A stretch of 64,000 nucleotides of DNA from Hyposmocoma kahamanoa (taxonomy: Eukaryota; Arthropoda; Insecta; Lepidoptera; Cosmopterigidae). Numbering within the stretch: the stretch's first letter is position 1; the number at the start of each line of letters is the position of its first letter. Positions 37,196 to 48,052 of the stretch are shown in pieces. The notes beneath the pieces are model-generated. The model did no database searches. It was not told where the DNA came from and saw nothing but the letters and a program-made list of their open reading frames with translations. Where the stretch lies: NCBI RefSeq assembly GCF_003589595.1, contig NW_020653852.1, positions 5,312,255-5,376,254 of the forward strand, written 5' to 3'. A program made the translations under genes and the position numbers.

Positions 37196-37814
37196 TCTAC
37201 AAATGCGTGGTCTAGGATATCATAAAGGTTTATAACGAAATCCAATGATAACAATATAGTTGCAAGCCCTTTCAACTAACAACGGCAGTATTTTGTTTTT
37301 GTTTGGATTTCGTGTACGCATGTGACATTTTTTCAAATATTTTGTTATGTATACTGCCGTGGTCAGCAAAAATGTCCGATCTGTCATTATTTTTAATTTT
37401 TTCCCATGCGGATTAGGTATGAAGTTAACGCTAGTAAAAAGTAGATATTTTTCAATTCCATTTCTTTAAACATTATTTTCTCGGATTTAAGTTTTTGTCA
37501 CAATTTCAACTAACGGCGGCAGAATAAGTAATCTTTTGATCGGAAAAGTTATTAATCTGACCAACATTTTGAAACTGTGACACCTGACAAGAAATGTAAG
37601 TAACATGATAGTCAGAGCTGATTTACGTAAAATAAACATTATAGTTAAATGTTTGAGCATTTAAAGTGTCTGGTATGTTCGAAATTTTTAAATGTCGGAA
37701 TGATAGTAGCTTTTACGACCGTTTAGAAATTACAAATAGACTGTTTAGAAATGTTAAAGTTGAAGAGGCAACATTTCAACAAAATTAACCGTTTCACACA
37801 CTTTTACTTTACAA

Positions 37815-37820
37815 TTTAAT
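37815..37820 (-). terminator. Possible poly(A) signal (ATTAAA) for MCCC2
   Basis: TTTAAT on the plus strand reads ATTAAA on the minus strand, about 170 bp beyond the MCCC2 stop. I saw no AATAAA between it and the stop. It is a weak variant signal, assigned by position only. Confidence 0.35.
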
Positions 37821-37990
37821 ATAAAAAAGAAGTTACGTCATTTACACACCTATTTTGATCAAATTTAACATTAGCAACAGCATTCATTCCTCAGATTAGA
37901 TAACTCCAAATTAACAAACAAATAATTTCTGTTATCACATAATGTACCTATTTTTTTATCGATACGTAACAGTTTTTTCATTAAATCACA

Positions 37991-39664
37991 TCACATTCTG
38001 AATACACCGAATTTACTGTCTCTAAATGGCGCATTTAATGCAGCCGATAAACTAAGTCCAATGACTCTTCTTGTATCTTTAGGAATAATAATACCGTCAT
38101 CCCAAAGCCTCGCTGTGCTGTGGAAAGGATGCCCTTCGCTCTCAAATTGAGCTTCTAAAGGTCCTCTAATTTTCTTTTCATCCTCATCAGTCCAAGGTTT
38201 GTTTTCCCTTAAAACTTTCTCCTTCGCAACCAAAGACAACACAGTAGCTGCCTGAGGACCGCCCATTACAGATATTCTGGCATTGGGCCACATATAAAGG
38301 AAACTAGGCGAGTATGCTCGACCACACATTCCGTAGTTACCAGCACCGAAACTGCCTCCAACGATGACTGTGATTTTTGGGCCCTTGAAACAACTCACTG
38401 CTGTCACCATCTTGGCTCCGTTTTTGGCAATACCACCAGCTTCTGCGTCTCTGCCAACCATGAAACCAGTAATGTTTTGAAGGAATAACAGAGGAATTTT
38501 TCTAGAAGCACATAGTTGAATGAAATGAGATCCTTTTAACGCCGATTCTGAATGTAATACACCATTATTACCTATTATACCTACTGGGTGACCGTATAAA
38601 GTAGAAAATCCGCATACCAAAGTCTCTCCGTAAAGCTGTTTGAATTCATGGAAACGACTTCCATCTACGACTCTAGCTATTACTTCTCGTATGTCAAAAG
38701 GTCTTTGAATATTTGCTCCAACTATACCATGCAGATCATCAATATTATGTACTGGCTCTTCAACAATAGGAGCATAAATTCTAGTCCTCTGTTCGTTATT
38801 CCAGTTCAAATTAGCGACGGCATTCCTAGCGAGATGTAGAGCGTGTTCGTCGTCTTGCGCATAATGGTCGGTAACTCCAGATTGTCGGCAATGTAAATCT
38901 GCTCCACCTAAATTTTCTGCGGTCACCGATTCACCTGTAGCTGCTTTTACTAAAGGGGGTCCAGCCAAGAAAATCGTTCCTTGGTTTTTGATAATAATGC
39001 TCTCGTCTGACATACTAGGAATATATGCACCACCTGCCGTACAAGACCCCATAACAACCGATATTTGAGGTATGCCTTCCGCGGACATGTTAGCTTGATT
39101 GTAGAATATTCTACCAAAGTGTTCTTTATCAGGGAACACATCAGCTTGGTCAGGCAAGTGGGCGCCACCCGAGTCTACCAGATAAATACAAGGCAAACGG
39201 CATTCCTGAGCGATCGCTTGAGCTCTAAGATGTTTCTTAACTGTTATAGGAAAATAGGTTCCTCCTTTGACAGTGGCATCGTTGGCGACTATCATGCAAT
39301 CGCGACCGTGAACTTTGCCGATAGCTGTGACGATGCCGGCGCTCGGCACTTGCCCCTTATACATTCCGGTGGCAGCCAAAGTGCTCAGTTCCAAAACGTC
39401 GCTGCCTTCGTCCACCAACCGGTTAATCCTGTCCCTCACGAGCAGTTTTCCTCTCGCCGTGTGCCTCTTTACTGCATCTTCTGGGCCACCTTTAATTGTT
39501 TCACTTGTTTTCAATCGGAGCTCATTAATCAACTCGTCCATTTTTATTCTATTTTCTTGGTAGTAGGGGTCACTTTTGTTCGGCTCTGTACCTATAACAG
39601 TAGCGTGGCTGTTATACCGGCACTGAACGCTTAATCTCCGCACACCCCTTACTAATTTGAACAT
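37991..39664 (-). CDS. MCCC2: Methylcrotonoyl-CoA carboxylase beta chain, mitochondrial (single exon)
   Basis: Beta (carboxyltransferase) subunit of 3-methylcrotonyl-CoA carboxylase. In the mitochondrial matrix it moves the carboxyl group from biotin on the alpha subunit to 3-methylcrotonyl-CoA, giving 3-methylglutaconyl-CoA in leucine catabolism. The 557-residue ORF is close to the usual animal length (about 560). Residues 1-20 are rich in Arg and lack acidic residues ([15 protein letters not shown]...), as in a mitochondrial presequence. The N-terminal carboxyltransferase half carries [11 protein letters not shown] (70-80) and the oxyanion-type motif [10 protein letters not shown] (205-214). 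The C-terminal half carries [17 protein letters not shown] (404-420) and [18 protein letters not shown] (436-453). The first Met is chosen because the presequence follows it directly. There is no frameshift and no intron. A possible ATTAAA signal lies about 170 bp past the stop. Identity is secure from family motifs; whether the gene is natively intronless or a retrocopy cannot be told here. Confidence 0.97.
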   Translation of the reverse strand: MFKLVRGVRRLSVQCRYNSHATVIGTEPNKSDPYYQENRIKMDELINELRLKTSETIKGGPEDAVKRHTARGKLLVRDRINRLVDEGSDVLELSTLAATGMYKGQVPSAGIVTAIGKVHGRDCMIVANDATVKGGTYFPITVKKHLRAQAIAQECRLPCIYLVDSGGAHLPDQADVFPDKEHFGRIFYNQANMSAEGIPQISVVMGSCTAGGAYIPSMSDESIIIKNQGTIFLAGPPLVKAATGESVTAENLGGADLHCRQSGVTDHYAQDDEHALHLARNAVANLNWNNEQRTRIYAPIVEEPVHNIDDLHGIVGANIQRPFDIREVIARVVDGSRFHEFKQLYGETLVCGFSTLYGHPVGIIGNNGVLHSESALKGSHFIQLCASRKIPLLFLQNITGFMVGRDAEAGGIAKNGAKMVTAVSCFKGPKITVIVGGSFGAGNYGMCGRAYSPSFLYMWPNARISVMGGPQAATVLSLVAKEKVLRENKPWTDEDEKKIRGPLEAQFESEGHPFHSTARLWDDGIIIPKDTRRVIGLSLSAALNAPFRDSKFGVFRM

Positions 39665-40644
39665 TTTGGTACTCGTATGTAAATTACAGATGTAAAAACA
39701 CGACCGGTCGGCGACTCGCTGCCGCGCTACTGACTATAGCGTTACCGTTATCAAGTCGTACAAAAACAAATTCTTGAAGCGAGTCGGAACCTCGTTGATA
39801 AAAACACGCATAATGTATGAAATGATAATGCGGGCCCATTGTCACGATTGTTACCGAGCATTGATGTCATATTTTACGTTGGCTGGTTATTATTGGCGCA
39901 TTTCTATTCCGGGCACATAGCGCTTTACATAATACCACGAAATAAATGATAGTAAACACATTGAGGACACGGTTCTTAACTTTAATGCTTACTTTGAATG
40001 GACATTCAATCATTCTGACTTGACACGGCCTACATTACTTCGATTTAGATACACTTTACAATAAATGAACCTTGAATTGGTATTACGGATTTGTTTCGAA
40101 CCGTATTTTTAGCCAACAGTCCTTTTACCAACACATACCTAGGCACTTAGGTAACAAAAGCACATTCCTTTTCAATATAACTACCGTACTTGAACGAATA
40201 CTACATTCTTAAAGCGCTGCTCCAACAAAAAAACCTTCAACTCACTATCAAGCGAATCTCTCGTTCTAATAAACGGTTCTAATTCGCGGGAGGCCGGCGC
40301 GCGCGCACTTGAGGTGAACGACACCCGTTTCACTTTCCATGGCGACCCACCGCAAGGTGGCGACACTCTCCTTCCTACAGGTGTTACTGTACCAGCAACA
40401 AATTATATTTGCAGGTGGACAAGGCACAGTTGACAATAGCACTTAGCTTAGAATTCTTAACTTTCGGCCTACAAGATATTTACTACAACCACTTGATGGT
40501 ATTAGTAATTACAACTATATCAATAGGATTATTAAGCATTAGAAGTAAATAAAATGTAATTACAAGCTATTGTAAGATACTAGCGTACATAACTAAGTAC
40601 CTCTATCAAGTGAATATCCAAGGAAAAGAGACCATCTTGGAATT

Positions 40645-41115
40645 GTAGCAAGTAGAAAACCATAATCTCGAAATACTTCACTCTATCTAGCCCGGAATAA
40701 GATCTGTCTAGGGAAAAAATACTATTTTGGAAATAAAGATTTAGTACGTTCCATACTACATCAGCTGTTCCTGATTTGTGTTAGAAGTCATGAAATATCC
40801 TATCAACAACATATCAGTATATATTTATCTTCTTTTGCCACCAGCCTTAAATTACTATTTTAAAAAATAGGTACCTATGTTATTCCGAGCTAGATAGAGT
40901 GAAGTATTTCGAGATTATGGTTTTCTATTTGCTACAATACTTCACTCTATCTAGCCCGGAATAAGATAGGTATCTAACTATTTTGTCTGTTCCATGCTTC
41001 ATCAGCTGTTCCTGATTTGTATTACAAGTCATGAAAATATTATATTATCAACATATCATTAGGTATATATCTATCTTTTTTTGCCTTTATGCCACCAGCC
41101 TTAAATAAATATTTG
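40645..41115. repeat. Compound inverted and direct repeat
   Basis: A 57-bp segment at 40645-40702 (contains AATACTTCACTCTATCTAGC) recurs inverted at 40880-40936, and its second half recurs directly at 40935-40970. A longer downstream block (CATCAGCTGTTCCTGATTTG ... GCCACCAGCCTTAAAT) is present at about 40759-40855 and again at about 40999-41105. The layout fits a duplication of roughly 250 bp plus a hairpin. Confidence 0.8.
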
Positions 41116-41707
41116 AAAAAAATCGTTTTTAAAATAGTCCGAAACCGTACATAATATCAGGAATTTTCCTATTATACTATCGTATAATGACGTCATTGTG
41201 ACATCATCACCTTATTACTACGTTGGTTACTAGCCCAGCTAAGACAGCAGACGCGGACGCGGACGTTATAGATATACATCTGCTTTTCTTTCTAATAATA
41301 ATCATAGTTTGTATTCAAAGACATAATAGGTACCGTTTGAAGTTTTGATTGCAACGTCTTTTATGGACTTAACAATATATACCTATAATCATATAAAAGT
41401 TGTTTTTCACTATATGATCGATGCCTCGTTAAATTTACGAGTGACAGACTTCCTCACTTCGCAGCATTATTGTTGATGGATCATTACAAACAAATGGTTA
41501 GAAAGTGGTGTAACCATTTATGTGTTATTAGAGTTTATGTAAGTTTGTTGCTTCGTTTGCAATCTGAATGAAATTGGTAAAAGTGAGAAGAAGTATCTCA
41601 AGCCTGATACCTTTGTCATTTTTTACTTTGATGTTCATTAATAGAATATAGTAGACGTGTAAATAGCGCATTAAATAAAGGAAACAATGCAAACTGAAGC
41701 ACGTAAG

Positions 41708-42001
41708 CATTGACTTACAAATAAATGGACGACGACGGGTCTAATACAAAAACCACGAAAAAAATGTCCCAAGTCAACCTATTTAAACGTAGTGACATTT
41801 AAAGGAATATGAAAAAGCTAAAACGTTGAATTTAAATTGTAATGTCATCGCAGTACTGTCTAATTTTGCTTGTTTCACTGTCAGAAGAAACAAACAAAGA
41901 CTAAAGCGTGAATGACGCTGTGTATACGATTTTAACGCCCTATACATAAGTTCGGACATTTTTTAGCGCGGACTCGACGTCCATATAATTGTAAGTCAAT
42001 G
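41708..42001 (+). mobile_element. hAT-type MITE, copy 3 (294 bp)
   Basis: Longest copy of the family. Ends CATTGACTTAC...GTAAGTCAATG; exact 8-bp duplications CACGTAAG at 41700-41707 and 42002-42009. It directly abuts a member of the abundant GTTCGTCCCGTC repeat family. Confidence 0.92.
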
Positions 42002-42029
42002 CACGTAAGCCATAATTTTTTTAGAATTT

Positions 42030-42368
42030 GTCAACTTATATCTCAGGATGACGGGCGCAGTGGCAGTGCCCATCAGAACTCTGCGATTTAGTAGCAGTAG
42101 AGCTCCTTGTGAAAAGGTTCGTCTAGGGAATTTCCATTTCTGCTGCCAAGCAGCAGCATTACTGTGTTTCTATTTTGAAGGGTAAGGGTGCTGTGACATT
42201 ACAGGCACATGGGACTTGTCAACTTATGTCTCAGGGTGTCGGGCGCATTGGCAGCCCCTCAGATCTTTGAGATTTAAAGCTCTGTGTGGCACTGCAACTG
42301 TCATGGATAGACGTGTAGCTTACCATCAGGTGCACGACTTGTTCGTTCCGTCACTTGATATTATAAAA
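42030..42368 (+). repeat. Repeat family GTTCGTCCCGTC, copy with partial duplication
   Basis: A partial segment (TCAACTTATATCTCAGGATG...) at 42030-42085 precedes a fuller copy starting AGTAGAGCTCCTTGTGAAAA and ending ACTTGTTCGTTCCGTCACTT with an A-rich tail. Confidence 0.7.
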
Positions 42369-42379
42369 AAATTTAGTAT

Positions 42380-44600
42380 TTAATGTTTCGACACTAAAGG
42401 CGCAATATGTACATTATTCCACCACTACCAAATCTCTCGCGCATTTGAAATTGCAGTGCTGTTGCGTGCTAACTTAATCATTTTATATCAAGAATCAAAA
42501 ATAAAAAATCTGACATTACAACCAGGCGCCGTGAAAGAATGCAAAAAAACCTAACTTTTTTTATTGCAAGCGCAACTTACAACGTCAAATTATTTAATAT
42601 CAATTTTGTAATTCAAACTTTTAATTAGGCATTTTTCACACTCCAAATAGCAAAATAGTTTTTGTTAGTTTCGTCATCGCTCACCAAATTTCTATTTAGA
42701 TTTCATTCACGCGACAAACTACTATTAAAATATTAAAAAAGAGCCAAGGTTCTCGTGTGCTTTCGTTATTTCACTTAACATTGAATTTGATATTTATTGC
42801 CATTTTCATTACAACCACTTCGCTACTGGACGTAAACCTTTGAGCAAAGCAGAGATTGCACGATCTTCTGGCTTAACCAGGTAATTAAATATAATACAAC
42901 CGACACTTACCTACATTGTAATGGCACCCTCTCTATCAGTGCAGAATCCACATTATCGTACTTAGGGATAGCTAGTACTTACACACAGATACAGGAGGCA
43001 TAAGGACTTATGCTCCCTGTTAGTGCAAAATTTTCGCGATTTAAAGCTCTGAGTGCTCTCAATTTTTATTGACAGGCGTGTCGCTTACCACCAGGCGCAT
43101 GATTTGTTAAATGAAGTGTGAAAAAAAACCTTCCTATCTTAGATACCTATGTAGGTCCGTATGGATAACCAGTACAATCATACATACATTGGACGTTTAA
43201 GAACTTATGTTCTCTGTCAGTTCAGAATCTATCTATGGAATCTCCCTATCGTACATAGGGATAACTAATATCCTTCCTATCTATTTGTACGCAAAACAGC
43301 ACCACTGTGTACAAGACTAAAAGGTAGAGATGGTTGAAACAAACATACAGGAACCGGAGGCTTAAGAAGTTTGCCTAACGGCCGGCAATACTTTTCCGGT
43401 GTTAAATATGCTTCCAATGTAGTGAACCATTATCACTATCCATCAAGTGTACTGCCTGTCATTTTTCCGGTATAACACCATAAAAAAGAAAATGTACAGA
43501 CACAGGCTGCTGTCGTTTTCTTTATAATAATTTATTGTCATTTTCTATGACACTTGCCTACTTCGTATTTATTATCAGTAACTTGTTCTAAACGCAACTA
43601 AATAACGGACTCATTTTATAATTAGTTACAAACTACTAGCAGTACGTTACGAAACGCGTTCCAATCAGATATTAGCATACTTGCTTTAGATTCTTTAATA
43701 AAATGACTAATTAAAATGCATTGCTGGAGCCAGAAATCAGTCTCAAACTAGTAGATAGGCAATTATTATCGAGACCCGAATTGCTTTCTAAAAGCCTGTC
43801 AATGGTTAAAACATTTAAGACTAATTGTGCGATACCATTTAGCAAGTTAATTTTTAATTTATGTTGTGTCTGTGTATGTGAATTTTTATAAGGAAACGCA
43901 CCCTCGGTGTAATAAGAACACATCTGTAAAATAACAACTTTGTAGGAGAGCGGTTTATGCTCAGGCCGCCGCGCATTTCAGTGTGTCAGGGTTCATACTC
44001 GTATAAAGTCGTACATTACAAAAATTCCCGCGCCCGGAACACTTCCGCGGCCGCCTCTGTGTGGCCAAAGCATCAAAGATTCTATGAATGAATAGTAGGT
44101 ATATGCATATTTTTATGAAATATTCATAAAAAACATTTATCTCTTTGTGATACACAGGTTATAAAGGCGTTACAAATTTTGAATCACTGTGAACCATAAC
44201 AATATATAACCATGCTACAATTAACCGCAACCTAATGCGAATAAAACATAATAACAATAATAAAATATAACAAATAAGTTTTAATTAGTTTGTCTAATTT
44301 AAAAAATATAGAACGACATTTAAAAATATTTATATGTAAACACTAAATATTATAAATATTTATGGATATTTAAGTGGATATACATACGTAATAAGTATAC
44401 ATTTATTTGACTTGACCTTGACTATAGCAATATTTCAATAGTTACGCTTTGAGGGACACCCTAGTGTTGCATCATAACGTGGCGTACACTAACCATGTAA
44501 CACAATTTTTGTTTTTGTGTTATTAATCACATTTTCTAATTGGTTCTAATGTAAAATCATGAATGAATAATATATTTTTATTGAGGGACTAAAACAAGCC
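42380..44600. other. Intergenic, scattered repeat fragments
   Basis: Apart from a family GTTCGTCCCGTC piece near 43030-43110 (GCTTACCACCAGGCGCATGA) I see no gene or structured element. Short open frames at 43711 and 43961 lack features. Confidence 0.5.
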
Positions 44601-44936
44601 GATACACACCCGAGGAAGTTAGACAGGGTGTCTATTACTCTGAGGGCTTAGAATAATAACGCATAGAATGATAGTTTCATATCAAACGAACTGTCACAAG
44701 TGAGGCAAAAACCAAATTCATGTAGGCGTAAGCAACTTGTAACTACGCTCGTCGGCACGCACACAAATATACAAATAATGATGCCATGGAATAACATTTC
44801 CCTCAAAAGTGGGGAAATTGTATCTTGCTTAACTCATCATTAAGTTAAAGGTGCCTACAGATTTGCCCGACATTGTCGATCAGGTGCCTACAGATGTGCT
44901 CGGTTTTGTCGATGAAAAACGAATATAGCACTTATT

Positions 44937-45400
44937 TGTAAATCCAAGATGGCGGACACGATTTTTCTAAATATGCTATATGGGTATCCTTTTCGAGGTA
45001 TTTGGGGATGCTCATTACGAATATGGCACTCATTTCNNNNNNNNNNTCATTTCTAAATCCAAGATGGCGGGCACGATTTTTTCAAAAAAATGCTATGTGG
45101 GTATCATTTTCGAGGTATTTGGGGATGCTCAATGTGAATATGGCACTATTTGTAAATCCAAGATGGCGGGCACGATTTTTCAAATAATGGCAAGTTGGGT
45201 ATCGTTTTCGAGGTATTTGGGGGTGCTCATTACGAATAATGCTTTTGTTTGAACTGTCGTGTTTGCCATCTTGGATTTAGAAATGAGTGCCATATTTGTA
45301 TTGAACATTCCCAAACATCTCGAAAACGATACCCAACTTGCCATTATTCGAAAAATCGCGCCCGCATCTTGGATTTAGAAATAAGTGCCATATTCGAAAC
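44937..45400. repeat. Tandem array of about 100-bp units with inverted end, containing an assembly gap
   Basis: Units share AAATCCAAGATGGCGG, a TTTTCGAGGTATTTGGGG block and ATATGGCACTCATTT. They start near 44940, 45055 and 45153 on the plus strand, then appear inverted near 45265-45290 and 45360-45390. Ten Ns sit inside the array, probably because the repeat did not assemble. The two open frames across it are artefacts. Confidence 0.8.
45037..45046. other. Assembly gap (10 N)
   Basis: Run of ten N within the tandem array; true length is unknown. Confidence 0.99.
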
Positions 45401-46340
45401 CTAAAACCGAAAATGCCATAAGCAAACATTAAAGAAAATAACTGTTAAAATAGATTAAAAAATCGCTTAAGAATGCTCCCCTTTTAAGAAAATAAAATAT
45501 TTTAATATAAAATATTTCGCTTGAGTTACGAAAAGAAAGACATATAATAAGCTATCAAAGTTGTACTGGTGGTGCCAACACTATAGTAGAAACAAATATA
45601 TAAGTACTGTAAATTTGTTGCAATATGTGCTCCAATTCAAATAAAATTAAAATAAATAATTATTCAATAAAGCATGAACGCAGAGCCGTTAAAAGTATTA
45701 TAAAATAATTAAGTGTCCCAATCACTTACAGGAGTTAACGAAAACATTTATTGTTTATTAAAGTAAATATTAGTTCAAGATGCGCAAATAAATCTAAATT
45801 ACAGGCACCACTAAAATTTACGTAATATAATTATTTTGATACAGAATAGCAAAATGGGGAGAAAAAAAATTCGTTACTTTGCAACACTTTCGTATCTTGT
45901 TGCCGCGAAATAATTTTTCTGTTTTAGTGAATATTTACATAAAAATATGAGTTGAAACGCATTACTTACTTGTGGAATGCGATGTTAGTGTCTATTTTAT
46001 GTTTGTCTGTTGTATTTTTACACCCATTTACCGCACATTTCGTCATTTTTAGCAAAAAATTTTGGAGCTGTTCGCGGTGCAATATGACCTTGAGCACTAA
46101 CAGCCCGCGCGCTCCTGGGACGCGTTTGGAACCCTCTAACTTGCCTCACTTAGCGTGTGCGGGCTAGGTTTCTATGCGTTATTATTCTAAGTCTGAGGGT
46201 TTATATTGGCTTTTAGTTCTAAGGTGAAAACTTTACTTTTCGCTTTGATTGCGAGAAAAAATAGTCAATTAAGTACGAAAAACGATTTAAGTGCTACGTC
46301 GTATCACTAAAATGGTCCATACACAAACGTACTAAGGTTA

Positions 46341-46737
46341 AGAACTCACGGAGCGGTTTCCACCCGCGCCCGCTGCGGCTGCGGGACATCCGTTTCATTT
46401 CAGTACTCACGATACCGCAGGTTTGTGCGGTCACGTAGTGTCGCCGCGGTAGCGGGACAAACTTGGCGGGAGATGATCGCCAGTCGCGTGGTTATTTGCG
46501 AACGCTAGAGATCGTCGCGGGCGAACCGACCGCAGAGTGCGCGGGCGTCGATCGCCAAGCGCGCGGGTGACCGCATCCCGGGCGGTTCTACTAGTACCCC
46601 GCAGACGCTGCGGCTCCCCGCCACGGGCGTAAAACGCGTCGTGAAATGTGCTACTCAAATTTACATACATATCTAAATTGTACTGTCGCGGTCTCGCAAC
46701 CACGGCGGGCGCGCCTGAAAATCGCTCCGTGAATTCT
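46341..46737. mobile_element. GC-rich non-autonomous element with inverted ends and TA flanks
   Basis: Ends AGAACTCACGGAGCG and CGCTCCGTGAATTCT are inverted repeats (14 of 15 match), flanked by TA at 46339-46340 and 46738-46739. The 397-bp interior is strikingly CpG/GC-rich in an AT-rich region and codes for nothing I recognise. TA duplication suggests Tc1/mariner-type mobilisation; the family is not identified. Confidence 0.65.
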
Positions 46738-46748
46738 TAGCGTTACGC

Positions 46749-46772
46749 CATTGACTTATTTGTAAGTCAATG
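46749..46772. mobile_element. 24-bp end-only derivative of the hAT-type MITE
   Basis: The 24 bases are just the two terminal repeats of the MITE family joined head to head (CATTGACTTA...GTAAGTCAATG), with no interior. Flanked by exact 8-bp duplications CGTTACGC at 46741-46748 and 46773-46780. Confidence 0.8.
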
Positions 46773-47284
46773 CGTTACGCAAAGAAATAATATGGCGCTG
46801 CCGTCTATGCGGAAAAGGCACGGAATTAAAACCGGGTGTAGTATTTTTGGCTTCTGCCACTAAAGCAAGTACCTACTGGATGTTTGAGTTTGTCTAGGTC
46901 ACTCGAAATAAATTATAAAACTAGGTAGATACGTTTTATTCCCTATGGGTTAAATGTTGCACTCGACGCTCGCTACGTAGGCTATAATGACGAACTTTTA
47001 GAGCATGAGAAGTACCTATATTTCAAACAAAAGTACAAATTGATGACAAAAGAACCTAAAAATGTGTAGAATTGCGAGATTATGCAATATTATTGTTTAA
47101 TACACTACCTATTAGTGTTTAAACACTTTTATTCTCCTTTTCAAATGTTAAACAGAAACCAATACAAGCAGAATCTTTTTGAAAATTTGCTACATAGTGA
47201 ATTATCAAGCACACCTTGACGCAACAGCGCCAACAACTCTCTCGTGGAGTAGTAGCTTCTAAGTCTTAATCACCGCGGAAAAAT

Positions 47285-47570
47285 GGCCTACTTGTCGGTT
47301 TTCTATAGGACACATTTCGGAGAGAGTGCGCAGGAACTTCACAATTTAGTTTCACCTTCATCGTTCTCCCTCCGGTCTATTAGAGTTACTCCAGTTCGGA
47401 ACACTCCATCCTTATGTCGTTGACATACCACTCTTTCGCACGAAGCGCTTTGCTGCATCCTTCCTGCCTTACGCATGTAAGGCATAGGAATGTAATACAC
47501 TGCCGGTATCCGAATTAGCGAAAGCTACAAATGGATATTTAAGTCTAGAATGAAATTTGCTAGAGAATGT
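47285..47570 (+). pseudogene. Decayed Jockey-like LINE 3' coding relic
   Basis: CTACTTGTCGGTTTTCTATA (LSVFYR-like), GCGCAGGAACTTCACAATTT (AQELHNL), then a PSSFS...TLSHEAL stretch and a final FKSRM; frameshifted. Lies about 360 bp before the first hillarin exon found and is not part of that gene. Confidence 0.6.
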
Positions 47571-47584
47571 TGGCAGAATTCTTG

Positions 47585-47775
47585 CTGTCCATCCAGGAAA
47601 GACCTGCCAACATACCTATTTTTATCGCCATGCAGTAATGTGAGCATCACTCTGTTCAGGTTTTGAAGGGTAAGAATGTTGGTGAAATTACAAGCATGTG
47701 ACTTGTCAACTTTATCTCAGGGCGACGGGCGCATTGGCAGTGCCCCCCAAGGCTTTGCGATTTAAAGCTCTTTAT
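47585..47775 (+). repeat. Repeat family GTTCGTCCCGTC, fragment
   Basis: GCAGTAATGTGAGCATCACT, GTTGGTGAAATTACAAGCAT and GGCGCATTGGCAGTGCC-type blocks, cut off at GATTTAAAGCTCT, about 160 bp upstream of the first hillarin exon found. Confidence 0.6.
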
Positions 47776-47935
47776 CTACCCATAATATATTAAGGGTAGA
47801 TGTATCGGTCTCGTTACTTGGTCTCATAAAAAGTAACCGTTTTTTATAGTAATCATACTTATTAAAATACACTAAAGAATATTTCATTAATAGATTCTCA
47901 ATAGTAATTTGATAGATTTTATGTTTTGTCCCCAG

Positions 47936-48052
47936 GATCGAGATGAACAAACGAAGCTAGAGATGAAGCACCGACAGGAAGAAGATGACTTGTACAGAAA
48001 ATTCTCGAAGCATCGAGAAGAAGAAAATAAAAGAATACGAGAGGAGATACAA
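47936..48052 (+). CDS. Hil: Hillarin, first exon found (coiled coil)
   Basis: 117 bp, 39 codons, phase 0 at both ends, between a ...TTGTCCCCAG acceptor and GTAAGT donor. It encodes DRDEQTKLEMKHRQEEDDLY and continues with a highly charged helix ending EEIQ. It has an acceptor, so it is internal; upstream exons must exist. Confidence 0.9.

Larger units (their letters stand above)
44636..46203. mobile_element. About 1.57-kb element with inverted ends around a tandem array
   Basis: CTTAGAATAATAACGCATAG (about 44646-44665) reappears inverted at about 46173-46192 with shared flanks (CTGAGGG; GTGAGGCAA/TTGCCTCAC further in), so inverted similarity extends for roughly 60 bp. The interior holds the 45-kb tandem array and AT-rich DNA. 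Looks like a non-autonomous DNA element; exact ends and target duplication were not resolved. Confidence 0.5.

Noticed and set aside
39065..39634. 189-codon plus-strand open frame
   Set aside because: It lies wholly antisense to the MCCC2 coding sequence and has no recognisable domain; it is a shadow of that gene.
40339..40380. Possible short first exon (ATG GCG ACC ... CTA CAG then GTGTTA) in a GC-rich patch upstream of hillarin
   Set aside because: Good start context but no link in frame or phase to the next hillarin exon, a weak donor and no similarity to the known hillarin N terminus.
44980..45252. 90-codon plus-strand open frame across the N gap
   Set aside because: It is a translation of tandem repeat units and includes unknown residues.
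46431..46703. 90-codon minus-strand Arg-rich open frame
   Set aside because: Produced by the GC-rich interior of the TA-flanked element; no domain.
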